A stretch of DNA of 64,000 nucleotides from Nocardia spumae (GCF_020733635.1 NZ_JAJFZL010000001.1:1-64000), one strand, 5' to 3'; shown: positions 1 to 8,343, counted from the stretch's first letter. The notes: generated by a model from the letters alone, not told the origin. A program made the numbers and translations.

Positions 1-2
1 CG

Positions 3-1016
3 GTGATAACGGAGCGTACGACGCTCGCCGAGCTGTTCGCGTTGTGGATCGCGAGCAAGGAGAAAGCCGGGCTGAAGCGCCAAAGCGTCGACAAATACCA
101 GCGTGCATGGGACAAGCACGGCGCCAAGCAGATCGGTGAACTGCGGGTCCGAGAATTCCCGACCAGTCGCGCTGAAAGCCACCTCGGGATCGTGGCTGAG
201 TCGGCGATGAGTCAGGCCAAGTTTCTCCGGGTGGCACTCACCGGCATGTTCGCGATGGCTGTCCGGCATGACGTGCTGGCGGTCAATCCGCTCCGAGAGA
301 CATCGCGTAATACGAGGAAGAAGACGCCGGTGCGTGCCTTGACCGTGGACGAGTTCGCGAGGGTTCGCGCGGCGGTGGTCGCGTACACCCAACGTGAACA
401 CGTTTCCGGTCCACGACCAGGACGTCTGTTGCCTCCGTTCGTCGATGTGATGGGCTCGACCGGGTGCCGGCCGAATGAGGTGCTCGGGCTTCGTTGGTCG
501 GATGTCGATCTGCTGTCCGATCCGCCAGTCATGACGGTCGCGGGCACGGTGATCGATCACGGCAAGGTCAAAGGTCAGTCGTTGCGTCGGCAGGATTCTC
601 GGAAGGGCGATGCGCCCGATCACACGGTCGTATTGCCATCGCTGGCTGTCGAAGCGCTGGCTCAGCTGCTCGGTGAAGCGAGCAAGGATCTCGAATCGTT
701 GGAGACTCTCGCGGACAAGCCGGTCTTTCCGAATCGCGACGGCGAGTGGATGAGCCTGAACAACCTTCGGCGGTCTCTGCGTGCTGCACTGCCCGATGAC
801 CTGAAGTGGGTCACTCCGTATTCGCTGCGGCGAACCGTGGGAACGGTGATCCGCGACGGCCTCGGAGTCGAGCAGGCACAAGCCCAGCTGTCCCACGCTC
901 AGCTCGCGACGACCGAGCACCACTACGTCGAACGGCGCACGCACGGTCCGGATGTTCGCGAGGTCCTCGACCGGTACGCGAAGGAAAGTACGGATTCGAA
1001 TATAAGGGGAAAGTGA
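3..1016 (+). CDS. Tyrosine recombinase/integrase, probably 5'-truncated by the window edge
   Basis: Phage- or island-type integrase that would catalyse site-specific recombination. Residues 1-100 resemble the helical core-binding domain and about 110-330 the catalytic domain. The box I arginine lies in TGCRPNEVLGLRW (R156); R276, H298 (LSHAQ) and the nucleophile Y308 (EHHYVE) are visible. The histidine usually found before the box II arginine (H-x-x-R) is tyrosine here (TPYSLRRT, Y273). The first codon seen is GTG at base 3, but no arm-binding domain is visible, so the true start may lie upstream. The gene runs toward the 3' end of tRNA-Arg, as expected for an element integrated there. The family is clear; whether it is active is not. 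Confidence 0.85.
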   Translation: MITERTTLAELFALWIASKEKAGLKRQSVDKYQRAWDKHGAKQIGELRVREFPTSRAESHLGIVAESAMSQAKFLRVALTGMFAMAVRHDVLAVNPLRETSRNTRKKTPVRALTVDEFARVRAAVVAYTQREHVSGPRPGRLLPPFVDVMGSTGCRPNEVLGLRWSDVDLLSDPPVMTVAGTVIDHGKVKGQSLRRQDSRKGDAPDHTVVLPSLAVEALAQLLGEASKDLESLETLADKPVFPNRDGEWMSLNNLRRSLRAALPDDLKWVTPYSLRRTVGTVIRDGLGVEQAQAQLSHAQLATTEHHYVERRTHGPDVREVLDRYAKESTDSNIRGK

Positions 1017-1044
1017 GGGATTTCACCTCGATGATCTTGGAAGG

Positions 1045-1084
1045 AAAGAGCCCCCGATCTGCTGATGCAGCTCGGGGGCTCTTT
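1045..1084. terminator. Bidirectional hairpin terminator between integrase and tRNA-Arg
   Basis: A 13-bp perfect stem (1045-1057 with 1072-1084, core GAGCCCCCGA/TCGGGGGCTC) is flanked by an A-run on the left and a T-run on the right. It can therefore serve the integrase (+) and the tRNA (-). Confidence 0.85.
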
Positions 1085-1088
1085 TCTG

Positions 1089-1161
1089 CGCGCCCGGAGA
1101 GACTCGAACTCCCAACCTTCTGATCCGTAGTCAGATGCTCTATCCGTTGAGCTACGGGCGC
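1089..1161 (-). tRNA. tRNA-Arg (anticodon ACG)
   Basis: On the minus strand the acceptor arm GCGCCCG pairs with CGGGCGC. The D-arm GCTC...GAGC, the anticodon stem TCTGA/TCAGA around CTACGGA, and the T-arm with TTCGAGT are all present, 73 nt in total. CCA is not encoded. Its 3' end faces the integrase gene, which makes it the likely attachment site of that element. Confidence 0.95.
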
Positions 1162-1206
1162 AGGGTCTTACCGTGTTCAGTTGTGTGCCCGGTTACCCGG
1201 GCGTGG

Positions 1207-1293
1207 CGGAGGCGAGAGGATTTGAACCTCCGGTCCCCGTGAAGGGACAACTCATTAGCAGTGAGTCCCATTCGGCCGCTCTGGCACGCCTCC
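1207..1293 (-). tRNA. tRNA-Ser (anticodon GCT)
   Basis: Minus-strand acceptor arm GGAGGCG pairs with CGCCTCC. The anticodon loop carries GCT inside the ACTCA/TGAGT stem. A long variable arm (GTCCCTT...GGGAC region) and TTCAAAT T-loop make this a class II tRNA of 87 nt, without encoded CCA. Confidence 0.95.
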
Positions 1294-1379
1294 TGGAGCC
1301 TTCTTTCGAGGGCGCCGGTCCTTTCGAACCGCCGAGAGGCAAGAGTACAGAGCAACCCGCCAGTACGCAAAACGGCTGG

Positions 1380-2300
1380 TCAGCGCAGGTGACTGTCGAA
1401 CCAGTCGAAGATCCGGGTCTGCGCGTCGATCAGCATTCGCTTCTCTTCCTCGGCGAGCTGCTCGAAGTCGCTCATCTCGAAGCCGGGGTGGTCCGGCCGA
1501 TGGTGCAGCCCCGGGTAGTTGACCACCAGGGTGGCGACCATGGCCCGGGCCGCCGCGTCCCGGAGTCGCTCGACCTGGTCGGACGGGGTGGCGGGATCGT
1601 CGTCGCCGTACAGGCCGAGCCACGGGGCCTGCAATCGGGGCGCGGCGTGCACGAGTGCCGTCGCCTCCGAGGTGAGCGGCTCGACGATGCCGGGCGCGGC
1701 GACACTCACGGCGGCACCGATGGGCCGGTTCGTCGCCACCAGCAGGGCCGCGGTGCCGGCGTTGTCGAAACCGAGTACGCCGATGGTGTCGGCGAAGACA
1801 CCCCGGCCGACCAGCCAGTCGAAACAGGCGTCGAAGTCGGCGAACAGGTCCGCGCCGAACACCTGCTCCGGTACGGCGGTGGCCGTCGCCCCGGCGGGTC
1901 CCCCGTCGACAGCCCGCGTCCCCGGCGCGACCCCGTCGAGCCCTCCGGATGCGGCGCCGACGTTCGCCTCCGGACGGTCGAACCGGTGGAACAAATTGGG
2001 CGCCACCATGATCCAACCCTCGCCGGACAGCGACTTCATCATATCCAGCAATACATTGGCAAACTCGCGGGATTCATGGAGCACGACGATGCCGCCGCGG
2101 GCGTTGCCCTCCGGCTCCATCACCGTGATCGGCACTCGCCCCCCGGCCTCCTGTGGCCGAGTGCCATCCACAACCTGCCCGTTGTCGCGCAATGGTGCCT
2201 CGTCTCGATAGATGCCCGACATGAAACCAGGGTAATTCGCGGGCATCACATTCGGGAGAAGTTGCACGTAAGTACCCATTTCCCGGAAAAATTCCGACAT
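1380..2300 (-). CDS. Dienelactone hydrolase family alpha/beta hydrolase
   Basis: Predicted cytosolic hydrolase of about 306 residues. The central part has the alpha/beta-hydrolase order of this family: a strand with HESREF after GGIVVLHE, a segment ending VAPNLFHR, then GVLGFDNAGTAALL where the family has its nucleophile elbow, and YGDDDPATP for the acid. The usual GxCxGG elbow reads GFDNAG, so a classical Cys or Ser nucleophile is not evident and activity is uncertain. I chose the ATG at 2300 (MSEFFREMG) over a longer arginine-rich extension; the ATG at 2279 is also possible. It is divergent from the aminotransferase gene. The substrate is unknown. Confidence 0.7.
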   Translation of the reverse strand: MSEFFREMGTYVQLLPNVMPANYPGFMSGIYRDEAPLRDNGQVVDGTRPQEAGGRVPITVMEPEGNARGGIVVLHESREFANVLLDMMKSLSGEGWIMVAPNLFHRFDRPEANVGAASGGLDGVAPGTRAVDGGPAGATATAVPEQVFGADLFADFDACFDWLVGRGVFADTIGVLGFDNAGTAALLVATNRPIGAAVSVAAPGIVEPLTSEATALVHAAPRLQAPWLGLYGDDDPATPSDQVERLRDAAARAMVATLVVNYPGLHHRPDHPGFEMSDFEQLAEEEKRMLIDAQTRIFDWFDSHLR

Positions 2301-2394
2301 ACCGCCCAGACGGTTCCGAAGTGCCGGATCGGCGGGAGCGCCCGTCGGACGGCCGCGGGAACGGCCCGGTGCGGCGAACAATTAGGGTGATGGG

Positions 2395-3474
2395 GTGAGT
2401 GCTCGTATTCGTCCGGACCTCGAGTCCATCCCGGCCTACGCTCCAGGTCGCAGCAACCCGGGTGCGGTGAAACTCGCCAGCAACGAGTCCACTGCCGGGC
2501 CTCTGCCGAGTGTCGCCAAAGCGATCGCGGAAGCGGCCGAACTCATCAACCGGTATCCGGACAACTCCTCGGGCGAACTTCGAGCAGCCCTCGCCGACTT
2601 CCACGGTGTCGAGGTCGCGAATATCGCCATCGGATGCGGCAGCGTCGCGCTGTGCCAGGAACTGGTTCAGATCACCTGTACGTCCCCCGCGGACGAGGTG
2701 ATGTTCGCGTGGCGCTCGTTCGAGGCCTATCCGATCCTCACCCAGGTCGGCAACGCCACCGCGGTGCCGGTTCCGCTGAACGACGAGTACGCCCACGATC
2801 TGGACGCGATGGCGGCCGCGGTCACCGATCGGACCAAGCTGATCTTCGTCTGCAATCCGAACAACCCGACCGGAACCGCCTACGGACGGCGTGACCTGGT
2901 CCGCTTCCTGGACGCGATTCCCGAGCACGTGCTGGTCGTGCTCGACGAGGCGTATTACGAATATCTGCGGCTGCCGGCCGACGATCGCGCCGACGGGGTG
3001 GAACTCGGCCGCGATCGCCCCAATGTGGTCGCGCTGCGGACCTTCTCGAAGGCCTACGGACTAGCCGGGTTGCGCGTCGGATACGCCGTCGGTCATCCCG
3101 ATCCGATCACCGCACTGCTCAAGGTGCATGTTCCGTTCAGCGTGAACCGGCTGGCTCAGGCCGCGGCCGTGGCCTGCCTGCAGGCCCGTGGCGAACTGCT
3201 CGACCGCACCGATCATGTTGTGGCCGAGCGCGATCGGATGCGGGAAGCGCTGCTGGCGGCCGGGTATCGGGTACCGCCCACCCAGGCCAATTTCGTCTGG
3301 CTGCCGCTGGGCGCGGACAGCGCGGACTTCGGCGCGGCCAGCGCCGAGGCCGGAGTTCTGGTGCGGCCCTATGGAACCGACGGCGTGCGGATCACCGCGG
3401 GCGATCCACACGAGAACGACCTGTTCCTGGCCTTCGCGACCGCCGCGGAGACCGTCGCGCGCTTCGCCGGCTGA
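2395..3474 (+). CDS. Histidinol-phosphate/aromatic aminotransferase (HisC2/Pat type)
   Basis: Fold type I PLP aminotransferase of 359 residues, the usual length for HisC/Pat. It would transfer an amino group between glutamate and imidazole-acetol phosphate or aromatic 2-oxo acids in the cytosol. Visible motifs are KLASNES near residue 25, CNPNNPTGT, LDEAYYEY and the PLP-lysine region TFSKAYGLAGLRVGY, with a C-terminal arginine in DGVRITAG. The M. tuberculosis counterpart by position is Rv3772. The GTG at 2395 lies close to an AT-rich TTAGGGT with no clear Shine-Dalgarno, so translation may be leaderless. Histidine versus aromatic specificity cannot be settled from sequence; no other his gene is nearby. 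Confidence 0.88.
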   Translation: MSARIRPDLESIPAYAPGRSNPGAVKLASNESTAGPLPSVAKAIAEAAELINRYPDNSSGELRAALADFHGVEVANIAIGCGSVALCQELVQITCTSPADEVMFAWRSFEAYPILTQVGNATAVPVPLNDEYAHDLDAMAAAVTDRTKLIFVCNPNNPTGTAYGRRDLVRFLDAIPEHVLVVLDEAYYEYLRLPADDRADGVELGRDRPNVVALRTFSKAYGLAGLRVGYAVGHPDPITALLKVHVPFSVNRLAQAAAVACLQARGELLDRTDHVVAERDRMREALLAAGYRVPPTQANFVWLPLGADSADFGAASAEAGVLVRPYGTDGVRITAGDPHENDLFLAFATAAETVARFAG

Positions 3475-3475
3475 G

Positions 3476-4537
3476 TCAGCGGGTACCCAGCGCGCCGGCG
3501 AGCGTCGGCCAGGCCCGCGGCAACTCGTCCTTCCAATACGGCCACGAGTGCGTGCCGACCTTCTCCAGGTCGACATCGGCCGGAATCTGCATGCGTTCCA
3601 GGCGATCGGCCAGGGCCATCGTGCAGGCGTTGGCGCCCGCCTCGAGCGGCCCGCCGAATCCGATCGCGGACGCCGCCTCGGGATTGCCGGGACCATCGTA
3701 GGGTCCGGGCATACCGGATCCGGCGGACAGGTAGATCGCAGTTCCGCGCAGGCTATCGGCGTGCATCATCACGTCGTGGGCGAGCCAGTCCGGATCGTCC
3801 TGCTTGCCGAACATGTTGTCCGGCTCGCCGCCATAGGTGCGGACCACCGCGCGGGCCTGCGCCTGCCCGATATCCGACCCCATCGCATAACAACCACTGT
3901 GGGCCGCGACCGCCCGGTACAGCTGCGGGTGGCGCATGGTCAGCATCATCGCGGCCTCGGCGCCCATCGACACGCCTTCGACGGCGTTGCGGCCGTTGCC
4001 CTCGAAGGTCGCGTCCATCAGCGGCGGTAGTTCGCGGGTGAGGAATGTCTCCCACCGGTTGGTGCCGAGCACCGGGTCCGGCTGCTGCCAATCGGTGTAG
4101 TAGCCCGCCGGGCCGCCGATGGTGAGCACCACGTTGACGTCCTTGTCGGCGAAGAACTGCACCGCACCGCCGCGTTCGGTCCAATTGTTGTAATCGTTGC
4201 TGGCACTGCGGCCGTCGAGCAGATACACCGTCGGGCGGGGACGGCTGCGGTCGGCGGGCAGCAGCACCTCCACCGGCAGCGTGCGCGCCATCGCGGGTGA
4301 CCGCACGAATACTCGCACCCGGCGGTCGGTGATCTGCTCGACACGATCGACCGACGCGGCACTGGGCGGTGGAGTGTCCACCGACGGAGCCGGTCCCTCT
4401 GCCGAGCCGGAATCGGCCGGTGGTGCGGGCGCGGCGGCTGTCAGCGGAGCCGTGCACATCGCCGCACACATCAGGAGTGCGGCGATGGCGACGCCGGGCA
4501 GCCGACGCCGTATCCGGCGACGATCCATGGCCGTCAT
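3476..4537 (-). CDS. Exported mycolyltransferase/esterase family protein (antigen 85-like)
   Basis: Secreted alpha/beta hydrolase of the antigen 85/mycolyltransferase family, about 353 residues. An arginine-rich start (DRRRIRRRL) and hydrophobic stretch ending in alanines form a signal peptide, followed by a Pro/Ser/Ala linker to about residue 70. Family marks are VYLLDGRSA, GGPAGYYTDWQQPD, WETFLTRELPPLM, the nucleophile elbow GVSMGAEAA and a C-terminal GTHSWPYWKDELPRAWP with the catalytic histidine. It would transfer mycolates between trehalose esters and wall acceptors, or act as an esterase. It stands apart from the two copies at the right end of the window. Starts at 4537 or 4528 are both possible. 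Its stop is 2 nt from the convergent aminotransferase stop. Confidence 0.85.
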   Translation of the reverse strand: MTAMDRRRIRRRLPGVAIAALLMCAAMCTAPLTAAAPAPPADSGSAEGPAPSVDTPPPSAASVDRVEQITDRRVRVFVRSPAMARTLPVEVLLPADRSRPRPTVYLLDGRSASNDYNNWTERGGAVQFFADKDVNVVLTIGGPAGYYTDWQQPDPVLGTNRWETFLTRELPPLMDATFEGNGRNAVEGVSMGAEAAMMLTMRHPQLYRAVAAHSGCYAMGSDIGQAQARAVVRTYGGEPDNMFGKQDDPDWLAHDVMMHADSLRGTAIYLSAGSGMPGPYDGPGNPEAASAIGFGGPLEAGANACTMALADRLERMQIPADVDLEKVGTHSWPYWKDELPRAWPTLAGALGTR

Positions 4538-4662
4538 CCTGCCAGAGGCAGAGCGGGGCGTCGAAAACTGGCGAGCGTGGCGCGCTGGCGTATCCGGCCG
4601 ATTCGGCATCGGCCCACCTCCGCCAGTAGGCTGAGACACCGTTCCGGGCCCGCCCGGAACGA

Positions 4663-4747
4663 GGTGGGTTGCCCGAGCGGCCTAAGGGAACGGTCTTGAA
4701 AACCGTCGTGGTTCACGCCACCGTGGGTTCAAATCCCACACCCACCG
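4663..4747 (+). tRNA. tRNA-Ser (anticodon TGA)
   Basis: Acceptor GGTGGGT pairs with ACCCACC. The D-arm, the anticodon stem CGGTC/GACCG-like pair around TTGAAAA, a long variable arm and the T-arm GTGGGTTCAAATCCCAC are all visible. Length is 85 nt. Confidence 0.95.
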
Positions 4748-4844
4748 CGGGTGCCTCCCGTTTTCCGTGCTCCGCCGCGGTCCTGTTGCCGCGGGATGGA
4801 ACAGGCGGTTGGAGGTCACGGCCGACGGCGATTAATTTCGACTC

Positions 4845-5789
4845 ATGTCGACCGGTGTGCGCGAGGGCCAGGTGTTCGAGGACGCCAGGCCGCGTTTGGA
4901 AGCGATCGCGTATCGCCTGCTGGGTTCGGCGACCGATGCCGAGGACGCGGTGCAGGATGCGTTCGTACGGTGGCACGCCGCCGATCGCGGGTACGTCGAG
5001 ACGCCCGAGGCGTGGTTGACGAAGGTACTCACCAATATCTGTCTCAACCAGCTCGCGTCGGCACGGGTGAGGCGCGAGGCGTACGTGGGTCAGTGGTTGC
5101 CCGAGCCGATCTTCGCCGCGGACCCGATGTCCGGCCCGGCCGACACCGTCGAACAACGTGAATCGGTATCGATCGCGATGCTCACCCTGATGGAACGGCT
5201 GTCGGCCAGGGAGCGCGTCGTGTACGTGCTACGCGAGGCATTCGGCTACGCGCACAACGAGATCGCCGAAATCGTCGATCTCACCGAGTCCAACTGCTAT
5301 CAGATCTACCGGCGCGCCAAACAACATATGGCCGACGACCGGACCCGCCGCGAGGTCGATGCGGTCTCGGCCCGCAAGGTCGTCGAGGAATTCCTGGCCG
5401 CGACGCTCAGCGGCAACACCGACTCGCTGGTGCGGCTGCTGACCGACGACGCGGTGAGCGCGGGCGACGGTGGTGGCGTGGTGACGTCGCTGCCGCATCC
5501 GGTCACCGGCGCGCTGCGGGTGGCGCGATTCCTGCGCCGGCTGTTCGAGCCCACCGAGCACAAGTGGGAGCAGATCGGCGGTCGTGCCGATCTGTTCGCC
5601 GCGGTGGTCAACGGCGTACCCGCGCTGGTGATCGTGGTCTGCGAGCGGATCGTCGGCATCCTCACGTTGGAGGTGACGACCGACGGCATCTCGGCCGTTC
5701 ACACCCAAGCCAACCCCGCCAAGCTCGAACGGGCCACCCGCCACTGGGCCGCCTTCGAGCACACGGAACCGCTCGTCACCGGATGGTGA
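4845..5789 (+). CDS. ECF41-family (SigJ-like) RNA polymerase sigma factor with SnoaL-like C-terminal domain
   Basis: Extracytoplasmic-function sigma factor of 314 residues. Region 2 covers about 10-75 (ARPRLEAIAYRLLGS, DAEDAVQDAFVRW) and region 4 about 115-165 (LSARERVVYVLREAFGY, EIAEIVDLTESNCYQI). The C-terminal about 130 residues form the SnoaL-like extension known to tune activity in ECF41 factors, which have no separate anti-sigma factor. The signature motifs WLPEP, DGGG and NPxKL (NPAKL) are all present. The following FAD oxidoreductase fits the known pairing of ECF41 genes with carboxymuconolactone decarboxylase, oxidoreductase or epimerase genes. Start ATG 4845; no strong ribosome-binding site. 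Confidence 0.92.
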   Translation: MSTGVREGQVFEDARPRLEAIAYRLLGSATDAEDAVQDAFVRWHAADRGYVETPEAWLTKVLTNICLNQLASARVRREAYVGQWLPEPIFAADPMSGPADTVEQRESVSIAMLTLMERLSARERVVYVLREAFGYAHNEIAEIVDLTESNCYQIYRRAKQHMADDRTRREVDAVSARKVVEEFLAATLSGNTDSLVRLLTDDAVSAGDGGGVVTSLPHPVTGALRVARFLRRLFEPTEHKWEQIGGRADLFAAVVNGVPALVIVVCERIVGILTLEVTTDGISAVHTQANPAKLERATRHWAAFEHTEPLVTGW

Positions 5790-5871
5790 TGTAGGCCACA
5801 GTCCACTGCTGTCAGGTTTCGCCCCGCTGTCCGGTTCAGGAAGCGAACACCACCCAGACAGGAGTCGGATC

Positions 5872-7053
5872 ATGAAGCACCGCATCGTCGTTCTCGGCGC
5901 CGGATACGCCGGAGCCAACGCCGCCGCCCGCTTGGCCAAGCGGCTGCACCCAGCCGATGTCGACATCACCCTCGTCAATGCCGATCCCGAGTTCGTCGAG
6001 CGGGTCCGCATGCACCAGCTGTCGACGGGTCAGGAACTGCGGCGCCGCATGCTGACCGATCTCTTCGCCGGCACCGGCGTGCGGGTGGAGCCGGCGCGGG
6101 TGACCTCGATCGACGCCGACCGGCACGTGGTTGGGGTCGACGCCGCCGACGGCTCCCGCGAGATCGCCTACGACACCCTCGTCTACGCTCTCGGCAGCGC
6201 CGCGACCGACGGCGGTGTGCCGGGTGTGGCCGAGCACGCCCACGACATCGCCGGTAAGCGGTCCGCGCTATTGGTGCGCGAACGGCTGGCGAGCCTGGGC
6301 GCGGGGGCGACCGTGCTGGTCGTCGGTGGCGGTCTCACCGGAATCGAAGCCTCCACCGAAATCGCCGAAGCCCGACCGGATCTCGAGGTCGCCCTCGTTG
6401 CGCGCCGCGACCTCGGCGACTGGCTCGGCGAGAAAGCCCGACGCCATCTGCGCACCGCATTCGACCGGCTCGGCATCACCGTCCACGAGCACACCGATGT
6501 CGCCCGCCTCGACCGGACCGGCGCGCACACCACCGACGGCCGCACGATCTCGAGCCAATTGACCGTGTGGACAGCAGGTTTCGCTGTCCACCCGATCGCC
6601 GCCGCCTCCACCCTGCAGGTATCGGCGACGGGACAGATCGTCGTCGACGCCACGATGCGCTCGGTCTCACACCCCGACGTCTACGCCGTCGGCGACGCCG
6701 CGCTCGCCCCCGGGGCGAGCGGCGATCCGCTGCGGATGTCCTGCGCCTCGGGTGTGCCTTCGGCCTATCACGCCGCCGACGTCATCGCCGCCCGCCTGAC
6801 CGGCCGCGAGGTCCCCCGCAACTCGATCGGCTACACCGGCCAGTGCATCAGCCTCGGCCGCCGCGACGCGGTGATGCAGTGGGTCACCCCCGACGATCAG
6901 CCCAAGTCCTCCGCCCTCACCGGACGAGCGGCCGCGCGACTCAAGGAGTTCATCTGCAAGAGCGCGGCGTGGAGCGTCTCGCATCCGACCGCGATGATGC
7001 CATCGCGCCGCCGTCACCTCACGGCCGAGCCGAGCCGCCTCCTCACCGCGTGA
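5872..7053 (+). CDS. FAD/NAD(P)-dependent pyridine nucleotide-disulfide oxidoreductase (NDH-2-like)
   Basis: Two-dinucleotide-binding flavoprotein of 393 residues. The N-terminal FAD-binding Rossmann motif is VVLGAGYAGANAAARL, the central NAD(P)H motif VLVVGGGLTGIEAS, and the late FAD-contacting motif VYAVGDAALAPG. It probably oxidises NAD(P)H and passes electrons to a quinone or small acceptor. It lies 82 nt downstream of the ECF41 sigma gene in the same direction and is therefore the likely direct target of that factor. A Shine-Dalgarno-like CAGGAG lies about 8 nt before the ATG. The true electron acceptor is unknown. Confidence 0.88.
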   Translation: MKHRIVVLGAGYAGANAAARLAKRLHPADVDITLVNADPEFVERVRMHQLSTGQELRRRMLTDLFAGTGVRVEPARVTSIDADRHVVGVDAADGSREIAYDTLVYALGSAATDGGVPGVAEHAHDIAGKRSALLVRERLASLGAGATVLVVGGGLTGIEASTEIAEARPDLEVALVARRDLGDWLGEKARRHLRTAFDRLGITVHEHTDVARLDRTGAHTTDGRTISSQLTVWTAGFAVHPIAAASTLQVSATGQIVVDATMRSVSHPDVYAVGDAALAPGASGDPLRMSCASGVPSAYHAADVIAARLTGREVPRNSIGYTGQCISLGRRDAVMQWVTPDDQPKSSALTGRAAARLKEFICKSAAWSVSHPTAMMPSRRRHLTAEPSRLLTA

Positions 7054-7223
7054 CAGCGGCGGCAGTCACGTCGCCGTTCGCCGACCCGGATGGCGCCGAC
7101 CACCCGCCGCGGCTGATCATCGACGGATCGACGGGCTGCCCCACCCGCAGCGATGGCGCCGACCGTCGGGACAGTCAGCGCCATCGATCGATTCGGACAT
7201 TGTCCGCACAGCGGAGGTCGGGG

Positions 7224-7397
7224 TCAGAAGCACCACACCCAGGATGCCGATCCGGGGAATGGAATGGTGATGCAGATGGCGATATCTTTCGCCGTCGTAT
7301 CGGACACGGTGTCGGCCGATGCCATGGGTGCTGCCACGGCGCCGAGGGACATGATTATCGCTGCGGACGCGATAATTCTTGCGGACCTTTTCTTCAT
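7224..7397 (-). CDS. Small exported peptide precursor (57 aa), function unknown
   Basis: Short ORF read from ATG 7397, preceded on the minus strand by GAAAGG about 9 nt upstream. Residues 1-28 are a classic signal peptide: MKKRSAR, a hydrophobic core with SLGAVAAP, and an AxA cleavage site (ASA|DT). The predicted mature peptide has about 29 residues with two cysteines 13 apart (near residues 43 and 56), so a disulfide loop is possible, and ends SASWVWCF. I do not recognise the family. A longer reading from 7460 exists, but the signal peptide and binding site favour 7397. Two tandem 18-bp repeats lie in its upstream region. Confidence 0.6.
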   Translation of the reverse strand: MKKRSARIIASAAIIMSLGAVAAPMASADTVSDTTAKDIAICITIPFPGSASWVWCF

Positions 7398-7717
7398 GTT
7401 CGAACCTTTCGATTTCAACCTTTCCAGAGCAAACCGGAAGTCCCGGCTCGATATGTGCACTTCTCATGGTCGCGCTGGTCAACTGTGGCGACTAGGGACC
7501 TACGACACCGATCGGAAAGCATGCCCGCCGGAAATCCGGATCGAAGAAATTGCATGGGGTAAACAAGAAACATGGGGTGAACAAGAAATAGGGGTCTGGG
7601 CGGCCTTTTCCCATTCCGGGCCATGACCGGATCGGGGCGCGGCGCGAACCCGCGGAGTGCGGGTGGTGGGCGAGACGGGATGCGCGAGCGGGGGCGGCGG
7701 TGCGCTTTCGGGGCGGG
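7398..7717. other. 320-nt intergenic region upstream of the small exported peptide gene
   Basis: No convincing gene is seen on either strand. It contains the peptide gene's binding site, a tandem 18-bp repeat at 7553-7588, and the downstream side of the MarR gene. Confidence 0.5.
7553..7588. repeat. Two adjacent 18-bp direct repeats
   Basis: CATGGGGTAAACAAGAAA is followed immediately by CATGGGGTGAACAAGAAA, differing at one base. They lie about 155-190 bp upstream of the peptide start codon and may be a regulator binding site. Confidence 0.7.
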
Positions 7718-8209
7718 TCAGGGCCGCCGGCGATCGTTCGCGTTGTCCACCCGCTCGAAGGCGTCGCCGATGGCGTCCAGCTCGTCCGGGCTGATCAGGT
7801 CGAGGAAGGCTCGACGCACCGCGGCCACGTGACCGGGGGCGGCGGCGACCAGGCGCCGCATCCCCTCCTCGGTGAGGTGTGCGCGGACCCCGCGCCCGTC
7901 CTCCTCGCAGCTGGTGCGGCGCACCATGCCCTGTTCTTCCATGCGGCGGATCTGGTGGGTGAGGCGGCTGCGGGACGACAGCACGCCGTCGGCGAGATCG
8001 CTCATGCGCAGCGAGCCGCCGGGACTCTCGGAGAGCATCACCAGAATGCGGTATTCGGGCAGACTCAGATCGCTGTCGTCCTCGAGCTGGCGGTTCAGTT
8101 CCACCATGAGGCGCTGATGGCCGTCCATGAAGGCGCGCCACGCGCGCTGCTGGGCCGAGCTCAGCCACAGCGGCTGCGGCGCCGGGTGACCACTCGGTTC
8201 GTTAGCCAT
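7718..8209 (-). CDS. MarR-family transcriptional regulator
   Basis: DNA-binding repressor of 163 residues. The winged helix-turn-helix runs over about 50-115: LSLPEYRILVMLSESPGG, LRMSDLADGVLSSRSRLTHQ (recognition helix), and the wing with EDGRGVRAHLTEEG, a typical MarR basic/acidic signature. Flanking helices would form the dimer. It is divergent from the quinone oxidoreductase gene, separated by 134 nt that contain an inverted repeat, so control of itself and that gene is likely. The ligand is unknown; phenolic or oxidative signals are common in the family. Confidence 0.9.
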   Translation of the reverse strand: MANEPSGHPAPQPLWLSSAQQRAWRAFMDGHQRLMVELNRQLEDDSDLSLPEYRILVMLSESPGGSLRMSDLADGVLSSRSRLTHQIRRMEEQGMVRRTSCEEDGRGVRAHLTEEGMRRLVAAAPGHVAAVRRAFLDLISPDELDAIGDAFERVDNANDRRRP

Positions 8210-8256
8210 CCCACCATTCTATTGGCCCGCGGCGAGTCCGTAATGGGAAGTATGTC

Positions 8257-8275
8257 GGCAGGTCAGCGACCTGCC
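8257..8275. promoter_or_regulatory. Inverted repeat GGCAGGT-N5-ACCTGCC in the marR/quinone oxidoreductase intergenic region
   Basis: A perfect 7+7 bp dyad with a 5-nt centre, between divergent genes. It is a candidate MarR operator, though a structural RNA role is not excluded. Confidence 0.45.
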
Positions 8276-8343
8276 CGCGGGGAGGAGATGATCGAATTCG
8301 CAGCCGCACCCGTTCCGGCGATACCTCCACCTAGAGTCGAGAT

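Noticed and set aside
5790..5871. ECF41 promoter (TGTCACA...CGTC) before the oxidoreductase
   Set aside because: Only a partial TGTCAGG is seen and no CGTC at the expected spacing; not strong enough to annotate.
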